Assembly (NCBI GenBank): GCA_905215965.1 | Contig: CAJMSD010000021.1 | Coordinates: forward strand, 1-11,617 | Length of the DNA stretch: 11,617 nucleotides | DNA from: an uncultured bacterium | GTDB lineage: Bacteria; Bacillota; Clostridia; Oscillospirales; Ruminococcaceae | Reading direction: 5' to 3' | Part shown: piece by piece, positions 6,507 through 11,617 of the stretch | Layout of the letters: each line of letters begins with the position of its first letter | Numbering within the stretch: the first letter of the stretch is position 1 | Program-made: the position numbers and the translations under genes | Notes under the pieces: model-generated | Database searches by the model: none | Told to the model about the DNA's origin: nothing | The model's input: only the letters and a program-made list of their open reading frames with translations

Positions 6507-7265
6507 ATGAGTAAAGAGTGTTTGTTAGTTGCTATCAGCAACCAAAAAGGCGGGGTTGGTAAGTCAGCCCTTACGGTAGTACTCGCCAGCTACCTTCACT
6601 ATGAGAAAGACCTTAATGTCGCAATCATCGACTGCGATTCTCCGCAGCACAGCCTCGTGCGTATGCGTGAGCGTGACAAGAAGGCTATCTCGGCAAGTCC
6701 CTATCATCAGCAACTTGTGGAGAAGCAATGGGAACGCACACAAAAGAGAGCATATCCCATTATCGGCTCTACGGCAGAAAAGGCAAGAGAGGCGGCAGAC
6801 AAACTTGCCGAGAAGGAGAACTTGGATATTGTCTTTGTGGATCTTCCAGGAACGGTACAATCAACGGGTGTCTTCCGCACCATAGTTAATATGGACTATG
6901 TGCTTACACCTTCAATTCCCGATTTGATTGTGATGCAGAGTACGCTATCCTTTGCCACCACTGTATTGGACTATGCAAAGAGTCAGAAGGATGTCCCTCT
7001 TAAAGACATCATCTTCTTCTGGAACAGACTCAAGAAACGTAGTAATACGGATGTGTTGAAGACCTACTCGCAGATTATGGGAGAGTTGAACCTATCCGTT
7101 CTCGATTCCACTCTGCCTGACCTATGCAGGTATGAGAAGGAGATTACCCACGCGAAAAAGTCATTCTTCCGTTGCACAATGTTACCGCCTCCTGCGAAAC
7201 TTCTTAAGGGCAGTGGTATCGGTGAATTGGCCGATGAGCTGATTGTGAAACTTAAACTGAAATAG
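6507..7265 (+). CDS. traA: TraA, ParA/MinD-type ATPase of the transfer operon
   Basis: A 252-residue ParA-family ATPase that opens the tra operon in Bacteroidales conjugative elements. The deviant Walker A motif KGGVGKS is at 14-20. The DCDSPQ element (about 42-47) corresponds to the Walker A' region, and Walker B VDLPG is at 111-115. It lacks an N-terminal helix-turn-helix, so it is the small ParA/Soj type. Its role is inferred to be positioning or partitioning of the transferring complex, or regulation; the exact function in these elements is not settled. The start codon follows an AT-rich leader (AATTTAAATTTTAAG, 6488-6502), the usual weak ribosome-binding context in Bacteroidetes. The stop is followed by a 2-base gap and the next gene. 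I found no exact TAnnTTTG promoter in the 100 bases upstream. Confidence 0.93.
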   Translation: MSKECLLVAISNQKGGVGKSALTVVLASYLHYEKDLNVAIIDCDSPQHSLVRMRERDKKAISASPYHQQLVEKQWERTQKRAYPIIGSTAEKAREAADKLAEKENLDIVFVDLPGTVQSTGVFRTIVNMDYVLTPSIPDLIVMQSTLSFATTVLDYAKSQKDVPLKDIIFFWNRLKKRSNTDVLKTYSQIMGELNLSVLDSTLPDLCRYEKEITHAKKSFFRCTMLPPPAKLLKGSGIGELADELIVKLKLK

Positions 7266-7267
7266 TT

Positions 7268-7705
7268 ATGGCTAAGAAGAAAGTAGAAGTCAATGAGGAT
7301 ATGCTCAAAGACATTATGGTCGGTGATATCCCTGTCTTTGGCAGGGAGAGACCGAACTATCAGGAGCCGAAGGTCATTGAGACCGAGGATTCGGATACAG
7401 ATTCGGACGAAGGTACTGAGGCGGTAGCCTCAAAGCCGAGTACCCCCAAGCCACGAAAGAAGCGTGAGGAAACAGGTACATATAAAGAGAGGTATCTTGT
7501 GAATATACCTGCTTCAAACCGCTCGCATGTATATATCAATCGCGAAGTGGCGGACTGCATCAAACGGGTGTTGCCTGTCATTGCTCCCGATATGAGTGTA
7601 TCAGGTTACATCAGTAATATCCTTGTGGAGCATTTACAGCAGCACTGGGATGAGATTAACGAGTTATATAATAAAGAGTATTACAAACCATTAAAACCAT
7701 TTTAG
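7268..7705 (+). CDS. DUF3408 protein (traB position)
   Basis: A 145-residue protein with a disordered, acidic then basic N-terminal half (ETEDSDTDSDEG at about 39-50, KPRKKREE at 61-68). The compact C-terminal DUF3408 domain covers about 72-140 (YKERYLVNIP, then SHVYINREVADCIKRVLPVIAPDMSVSGYI-type sequence). The strand-helix-helix look of that domain (VYINREVADCIKRVL, then MSVSGYISNILVEHL) recalls ribbon-helix-helix DNA-binding proteins, a suggestion only. It sits second in the operon, 2 bases after traA (TAG-TT-ATG) and 2 bases before a paralogue. In CTnDOT-like elements the genes in this position are called traB/traC; I leave the symbol open. Pairing with a ParA neighbour would fit a ParB-like or centromere-binding adaptor, which is inference. 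Confidence 0.88.
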   Translation: MAKKKVEVNEDMLKDIMVGDIPVFGRERPNYQEPKVIETEDSDTDSDEGTEAVASKPSTPKPRKKREETGTYKERYLVNIPASNRSHVYINREVADCIKRVLPVIAPDMSVSGYISNILVEHLQQHWDEINELYNKEYYKPLKPF

Positions 7706-7707
7706 TT

Positions 7708-8136
7708 ATGATTGAAACAATAGTAAATATCACAACAGGAGCTTGTTATTTGGTAACAGCAGGCGTTATCGTAAAGTATATCTATAGTCGATTTGTACGA
7801 CACAAAAATCATCAGGGAACTAATATTCCTATGGTGAAGAAACAGACCATAGTTGCTCTTGTAGAGAATCCATCGCTATCTGAAGATACTTCTTCTGCAA
7901 AAGGAATTGATAAAGCGGAATATAAAAAGAGATTCCTTGGTAGTTATATGATGAAAAATCGTGTCCAGGTCTATATTGATAGAAGTAGTCACGAATGTAT
8001 GAAGCGATTTTTATCAATTGCTGCACCAGATACTAGTATGGCAGGCTATGTCAGTAGAATTATCAAAGACCATATTGCTGAAAATGCTACGACTATCAAT
8101 AAGATTTTTGAGGATAGTAAAACTAAACTCTTTTAG
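7708..8136 (+). CDS. DUF3408 paralogue with N-terminal membrane segment (traC position)
   Basis: A 142-residue protein with the same C-terminal DUF3408 domain as its upstream neighbour. Residues 71-134 of the two align without gaps at identical numbering, and I count 25 identities in 64, including the shared NR..VYI.R, C.KR.L and APD.S..GY.S.I blocks. Instead of the charged disordered N-terminus it has a hydrophobic segment (about 9-27, ACYLVTAGVIVKYIY) followed by basic residues, so it is probably membrane-anchored with the domain in the cytoplasm. The gene is more AT-rich than traA. It starts 2 bases after the previous stop (TAG-TT-ATG) and ends 2 bases before traD. The pair appears to be an old tandem duplication in which one copy gained an anchor. 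Confidence 0.87.
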   Translation: MIETIVNITTGACYLVTAGVIVKYIYSRFVRHKNHQGTNIPMVKKQTIVALVENPSLSEDTSSAKGIDKAEYKKRFLGSYMMKNRVQVYIDRSSHECMKRFLSIAAPDTSMAGYVSRIIKDHIAENATTINKIFEDSKTKLF

Positions 8137-8138
8137 CT

Positions 8139-8927
8139 ATGGAATCAAAGATATATTTCGCAGTAAAGGTCTTATGTGCCTTGGTGGTATTCTATCGTCT
8201 GTGGGTATTCCTGTTTTGTCGCAAGATATATGGTTTGTGGGACAAACTGCATAACTGGGCACGCATGGCTCGTGTCAGATTATGGAAGTACCGAAAGAAG
8301 CGAATGGCTGAAAAAGCCAAGCGTGAAAGGCGTAAGAAAATATACGGTAAGGATTTGCCTACGGAAAAGCCTAAACCAATCCAAACAGAAACACCTCAGA
8401 AGGTAGAAGAGAGTCCTCCTGTTGATGATGATCCGAATGAAGTAATGGGTAAATCCAATATTATCTACTACGAGGATATTAACGCTGCCCGTACAATACC
8501 CACACAATCGTTGGAGTTAAAGCAGATTGAACTCCTCGTGGATAAGGATATCAACCCCGATGATGTAGAGGATAACTTTGAGCCTCAAAAAGGTTTGACT
8601 GAAGAGGATAAGCGTGAGTTGATGGAGCCTGAAGGAGTGATACCTGATCCGGACTTTGACAAGTCCTTAACATATGAGGATATGAACAACCTTGTGGATG
8701 TGCTAAACTCAGATAATCCTGACGAGCAGAAGTCTATTCGTGCAGCATCAACCATCCATTATAAGTTGGCTAATACGGTGATATTGGACTTCCTTGTCAA
8801 TAAGGTAAGCAATGAAGATAAAGTAAATCAGTTGCTCCAAGAATGTTTGGATGCTAATGGAAATCCTCTGCCTAAACGCAGGAAAGCAAGCAAAATCAAG
8901 TCGTTCGATATAAATAAGTATGCTTAG
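8139..8927 (+). CDS. traD: TraD-family conjugal transfer protein
   Basis: A 262-residue protein matching the fourth gene of the tra operon in Bacteroidales conjugative elements. An N-terminal hydrophobic segment (about 7-28, FAVKVLCALVVFYRLWVFLF region) is followed by a strongly basic stretch (about 39-69, with KYRKKRMAEKAKRERRKKIYG-like composition). Next comes a proline/glutamate-rich linker (74-100), then an acidic globular domain to the C-terminus. The topology suggests an inner-membrane anchor with a large cytoplasmic portion. It has no enzymatic motif and is not related to the plasmid F TraD coupling ATPase despite the name; MobC fills that role here. Its start is 2 bases after the previous stop (TAG-CT-ATG). 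A strong terminator follows 42 bases after its stop, so the traA-traD transcript seems to end here rather than continue to traE. Confidence 0.8.
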   Translation: MESKIYFAVKVLCALVVFYRLWVFLFCRKIYGLWDKLHNWARMARVRLWKYRKKRMAEKAKRERRKKIYGKDLPTEKPKPIQTETPQKVEESPPVDDDPNEVMGKSNIIYYEDINAARTIPTQSLELKQIELLVDKDINPDDVEDNFEPQKGLTEEDKRELMEPEGVIPDPDFDKSLTYEDMNNLVDVLNSDNPDEQKSIRAASTIHYKLANTVILDFLVNKVSNEDKVNQLLQECLDANGNPLPKRRKASKIKSFDINKYA

Positions 8928-8969
8928 TACTGATACATAATTTAAAATTTTAAGTGTTAAACAATGTTG

Positions 8970-9008
8970 GCTGGCACTCCGATGTGAATCGTGGTGCCAG
9001 CGTTTTTT
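8970..9008 (+). terminator. Intrinsic terminator after traD
   Basis: GCTGGCAC (8970-8977) pairs perfectly with GTGCCAGC (8994-9001), followed by G and a run of six T. It closes the traA-traD transcript and would protect the opposing defence operon from antisense read-through. Confidence 0.88.
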
Positions 9009-9033
9009 ATGGAGTCCGCTATTTTAATTAACA

Positions 9034-9082
9034 AGTAAGGCAAGTATCGTAATGCCTCGTGCATTATGATTCTTGCCTTGCT
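9034..9082 (-). terminator. Hairpin after ptuB, probable defence-operon terminator
   Basis: A 22-bp stem (19 matches) pairs 9034-9055 with 9061-9082 around the loop CTCGT, with core GGCAAG and TAATGC/GCATTA. On the minus strand it lies 19 bases past the ptuB stop and is followed by CTTGTTAATTAAAAT, only moderately T-rich. Between it and ptuB, GTTATATAGGA is directly repeated (9083-9093 and 9101-9111). Confidence 0.65.
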
Positions 9083-9101
9083 GTTATATAGGAGGATTTA
9101 G

Positions 9102-9842
9102 TTATATAGGATCAGGACTGCCTGGATTTCTTTCAATGGGTTCATAATGATTATTCGCATCGAAACATGATGCACAAGTACCAGGAAAATCCGAAATTAA
9201 TCGAGCTCTAACAGAATCTATACCTTTAAATACCGTAAACCATATAGACCATTGCCCCTTATCTTTAACCCTGGAGATAATATCATCTTCTGTTATTAAG
9301 CGATCTAAAAATTTTAGTTTCCAATCTGTTGCCAACTTCCAAGCTTCATAACGATATTTCCATCTAAAATCTTTCGGAGTGGGACCATTGGCATCCCCAG
9401 GGTGTCTATGAAGTCCTGTCAAATCCAACAAATTTTGGGCTCTAACTTGAGACAACGCAGGAATATTATCATTTACCTTGACTCTTCCTGTTTCATCATA
9501 GACAAAACTATAGAAAGTATTATTCAAATGTGGCCAATGAAAATCATCATTTATCACTTCTACACCTTTAACCGTATTGCAAATTTTACAGCATAACAGA
9601 AAATTATTCCACGCAGTACGAGAACCACCTTTAGCTTTGGCCGCCATATGTTCTACTTCTAACGAATGGATCTTCTCATATCCCTCACAATAAGAACAAT
9701 ATTGACCGATGTTACTAGCTAATGGAAATTTAGCATCTCCATAATTTGGATAATCCACCTGTATAGTATGCTCGACCTCTTGATCATTTGAATCAGTGTA
9801 ACGAACAATGTCGCCAGGTTTCTTCTTTTCAATAGGTCTCAT
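9102..9842 (-). CDS. ptuB: PtuB-like HNH nuclease of a Septu defence module
   Basis: A 246-residue zinc-dependent HNH endonuclease, the expected effector of Septu anti-phage systems, where it acts with the PtuA ATPase. The core is complete: CSYC (C49, C52) and CKIC (C85, C88) form the structural zinc site. EVEH (E64, H65) provides the catalytic histidine, and WNN-FLLCCKICN (N79/N80, N89) completes the HNH/beta-beta-alpha fold. The C-terminal half (about 100-246) is a helical region specific to this nuclease group, with a second short cysteine pair (C223, C226) near the end. It starts 2 bases after the ptuA stop (TAG-TT-ATG), which argues for stoichiometric co-translation. PtuB-like HNH proteins also occur with ATPases in some retrons, but no reverse transcriptase is present in this window. 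Confidence 0.88.
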   Translation of the reverse strand: MRPIEKKKPGDIVRYTDSNDQEVEHTIQVDYPNYGDAKFPLASNIGQYCSYCEGYEKIHSLEVEHMAAKAKGGSRTAWNNFLLCCKICNTVKGVEVINDDFHWPHLNNTFYSFVYDETGRVKVNDNIPALSQVRAQNLLDLTGLHRHPGDANGPTPKDFRWKYRYEAWKLATDWKLKFLDRLITEDDIISRVKDKGQWSIWFTVFKGIDSVRARLISDFPGTCASCFDANNHYEPIERNPGSPDPI

Positions 9843-9844
9843 AA

Positions 9845-11176
9845 CTACTTCACTTTTGCTTTAAGTTCTGTTCTAATAAGTGCAAGATATGCAGGATCAT
9901 CACTAAACTCAGCCTCAATTTCATCAAGCTTAGCTTTTAGCTCATCTTTATTTGCACTGCCATTATCTGCCGCTTCAAATAAACGTGTCGCAACATCAAC
10001 CATTTCGTTGAAACGCTTGCTTCGGATATCCTGTTGTAAACCCATACGTTCTGATGTGATATCTTCTAAACCTTCACGGAAAGGTTCGCCAGATGTCAAT
10101 ACATTATCATCAAAACTTACGAGTTGCCCCTCCTGAAGACTTTGAACAATAAATGGGCTATGAGTTGATACAATGAATTGTATCATTGGGAATGCCTTGG
10201 TTAAATCCTGCAATACATGCTTTTGCCAATGAGGGTGTAGGTATAGGTCGATTTCATCAATCATTACTACTCCCGGTGTCATCTTAACTGCATTATGACC
10301 AAGACAACCATTCAGCTCAATGCAACGATGAGCTATCTCTGAAACAATATTTATCATAGACTGAAGGCCATCGCTCATATATGAGAAATGATGACGGGAT
10401 GGAGTGTGTCCTGTAACTGTTACAACCGCTTCAATCTCACCCTTATCAAAATCAATATCAGACAATGCAGGTATTGCTGTTTGTAAAGCGTCAAAGAAGG
10501 CTTCTCTAGTACCCTCAAACTCCTTCTTATCTTTGATATCCTTGTCGTAGTGTTTTAGCCATTCCATAGCCCCTTCGAAATCCACTTTGTCGTGCAAAGC
10601 AAATTTGTAGGCTTTTTCAATTCGTGAGGCTCTTTCTTTAACATTTGAAGTGCTTTTAGCCTGAGAGTCACTAGTTCTTTTAGCTCCAAATGCTAATACT
10701 AATGGATATACTGACTCTTGTTTCTCATCGTATCTCAGACTCTCCATCTGATGTACAGCATCAATAAGTTCTCCTGCACATGCTCGTGTGTGTGTTGTGT
10801 AGTTACCTGCGAACTCTCTATACCAATGTACTGGGACAAATGAGACCTTAGGGCAATTATCACATAAAGATTGTGTTACAGGGAAATCAGCATTAATCGT
10901 AATTCTTGGTTTCTCATCATTAGGTATATAATCTCTTAACTCCTCATCAAATCTCATAAACTTGTCAAGTGAGCTGAAATTGCGACGATATGGAGCCCCA
11001 CCTGGAAGTTGTTTAAGACTTTGCAGATAAGCACCTAAACCCACTTGAATAGCTTTTAACAAAGTGGTCTTACCAGCTGTATTGTTGCCGATAACAACCG
11101 TGAGATTTCCGTTGAAAACAACAGTTTCATTTTGGAAACCTTTGAAATTGACTATGTTAATATCTTTAATCCTCAT
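9845..11176 (-). CDS. ptuA: PtuA-like ABC/SMC-type ATPase of a Septu defence module
   Basis: A 443-residue AAA_15/AAA_21-type (SMC/RecF-like) ATPase. Walker A is GNNTAGKT (30-37). A signature-like SDG motif lies in YMSDGLQSM (266-274). Walker B is VVMIDEIDL (303-311), followed by the LHPHWQ element typical of OLD/RecF-like defence ATPases, and the H-loop is STHSP (337-341). A helical insertion (about 180-235) probably forms a short coiled-coil arm. The C-terminus ends in charged helices with no TOPRIM domain, which separates it from OLD nucleases and GajA and fits PtuA. In Septu the ATPase is thought to assemble and control the HNH partner until infection. It lies 48 bases downstream of an XRE regulator gene and 2 bases upstream of ptuB, all on the same strand. 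Confidence 0.88.
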   Translation of the reverse strand: MRIKDINIVNFKGFQNETVVFNGNLTVVIGNNTAGKTTLLKAIQVGLGAYLQSLKQLPGGAPYRRNFSSLDKFMRFDEELRDYIPNDEKPRITINADFPVTQSLCDNCPKVSFVPVHWYREFAGNYTTHTRACAGELIDAVHQMESLRYDEKQESVYPLVLAFGAKRTSDSQAKSTSNVKERASRIEKAYKFALHDKVDFEGAMEWLKHYDKDIKDKKEFEGTREAFFDALQTAIPALSDIDFDKGEIEAVVTVTGHTPSRHHFSYMSDGLQSMINIVSEIAHRCIELNGCLGHNAVKMTPGVVMIDEIDLYLHPHWQKHVLQDLTKAFPMIQFIVSTHSPFIVQSLQEGQLVSFDDNVLTSGEPFREGLEDITSERMGLQQDIRSKRFNEMVDVATRLFEAADNGSANKDELKAKLDEIEAEFSDDPAYLALIRTELKAKVK

Positions 11177-11224
11177 ATCCTTCGGAAATTTGCATTTACA
11201 AATAGTTTAATAGCACAAAACATT

Positions 11225-11428
11225 CTAATCAACAATCAGATCGCTCCTTTTTACATCAAGTAATTTTGCGATTTGATCAATGGTCTGTAAGTCTGGTTGA
11301 GACTTCTGTGAGCACCACTTACTCACAGTGCAAGTAGATTTTCCCAACTGCTCTGCCAACCATTTACTTGTAAGATGTTTCTCTGTTAGAACCACCTTGA
11401 TTCTATTCAGGTCTTTGATTCTGTCCAT
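11225..11428 (-). CDS. XRE/Cro-CI family regulator of the defence operon
   Basis: A 67-residue protein that is essentially one Cro/CI-type helix-turn-helix domain. Helix two is SKWLAEQLGK (21-30). The recognition helix is STCTVSKWCS (31-40), followed by the PDLQTIDQIAKLLDV helix pair. The WLAEQLGKS...VSKW pattern is the one seen in small Bacteroidetes XRE regulators next to restriction and defence genes. It has no sensor or protease domain, so it would act as a simple repressor or controller. It is the first gene of the putative operon with ptuA and ptuB. Its own start is 18-25 bases from an inverted repeat that overlaps the predicted promoter, which suggests autoregulation of the whole module. 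Confidence 0.88.
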   Translation of the reverse strand: MDRIKDLNRIKVVLTEKHLTSKWLAEQLGKSTCTVSKWCSQKSQPDLQTIDQIAKLLDVKRSDLIVD

Positions 11429-11441
11429 AGATAAGAAATTA

Positions 11442-11459
11442 AACTTTGACGCAAAGTTA
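11442..11459 (-). promoter_or_regulatory. Promoter -7 box overlapped by inverted-repeat operator
   Basis: On the minus strand TAACTTTG (11459-11452) exactly matches the Bacteroides -7 consensus, placing the start of transcription about 18 bases before the XRE gene. A perfect inverted repeat AACTTTG-ACG-CAAAGTT (11442-11458) covers the same box, and the XRE protein could bind there. I see no convincing -33 box. Confidence 0.55.
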
Positions 11460-11540
11460 ATAAATTTATTCTACATCATATCATACTCTATGCCATTTTT
11501 TATTCGATAGTGGTTATTTTATCAGAAGAAAATACCTTGA

Positions 11541-11583
11541 AAGCGGGCAAAAACTTGTGATTTTTGGAAGTTTTCGCCTGCTT
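11541..11583. repeat. Inverted repeat near the window edge
   Basis: AAGCGGGCAAAAACTT (11541-11556) pairs with AAGTTTTCGCCTGCTT (11568-11583), 14 of 16 bases, around an 11-base loop. There is no T-run immediately after it on either strand. It lies upstream of the divergent defence promoter, in the interval leading to whatever follows (expected traE). Its role is unknown; it could be a boundary of the cargo insertion or a leader element of the next gene. The rest of 11429-11617 shows no gene. Confidence 0.5.
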
Positions 11584-11617
11584 AACCCGACAATATAAGG
11601 TTGAAATTTCATCCTTC

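Noticed and set aside
9845..11176. OLD nuclease or Gabija GajA
   Set aside because: The ATPase ends soon after the H-loop region and has no TOPRIM domain; the partner is an HNH nuclease, not a UvrD-like helicase.
9102..11428. Retron with PtuAB-type effectors
   Set aside because: No reverse transcriptase and no msr/msd-like structured RNA is adjacent; the first cistron is an XRE regulator instead.
1..11617. tRNA, rRNA, integrase or attachment site
   Set aside because: I saw no cloverleaf, ribosomal core sequence, tyrosine/serine recombinase frame or element end in the window.

Overview
The window is part of a Bacteroidales conjugative element (integrative and conjugative element, or conjugative transposon, of the CTnDOT type). 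Its host is most likely a gut Bacteroides, Phocaeicola, Parabacteroides or Prevotella. Three things point there: the divergent layout mobC-mobB-mobA / intergenic transfer-origin region / traA-(DUF3408)-(DUF3408)-traD, which is characteristic of these elements; a DUF4120-type gene behind mobC; and promoter-like boxes that fit the Bacteroides -7 consensus TAnnTTTG. No integrase, excisionase, mating-pore genes or element ends are visible, so this is an internal slice.

Layout. 1-1040: an AT-rich orphan gene (197-928, +) of uncertain function with a weak ADP-ribosyltransferase-like look, closed by a bidirectional terminator. 1040-1844: two small accessory genes on the minus strand. 1886-2060: a 175-bp nested imperfect palindrome between them and mobC. 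2064-5829 (-): the mobilization operon read leftward, mobA (relaxosome accessory protein), mobB (relaxase) and mobC (VirD4/TraG-type coupling ATPase). 5830-6506: a 677-bp non-coding region with a leftward mob promoter, a structured mob leader containing short ORFs, and a repeat-rich stretch that is the best oriT candidate. 6507-8927 (+): traA (ParA-like ATPase), two tandem DUF3408 paralogues and traD, joined by 2-bp gaps. 8928-9101: a strong terminator and a second hairpin back to back. 9102-11428 (-): an XRE regulator, a PtuA-like ATPase and a PtuB-like HNH nuclease, together a Septu-type anti-phage module. 11429-11617: the defence promoter/operator and an inverted repeat at the window edge.

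How it fits together. MobA and MobB are expected to process DNA at oriT and hand it to MobC at the membrane. TraA-TraD begin the transfer operon, whose pore genes (traE onward) would normally follow. Here the Septu-like cargo occupies the interval after traD on the opposite strand, insulated by terminators. The defence module thus rides inside the transfer region, under what looks like its own autoregulated promoter. The pieces most worth following up are the Septu-like module and its operator, the nested palindrome after mobC, and the structured mob leader with the iteron-like repeats.
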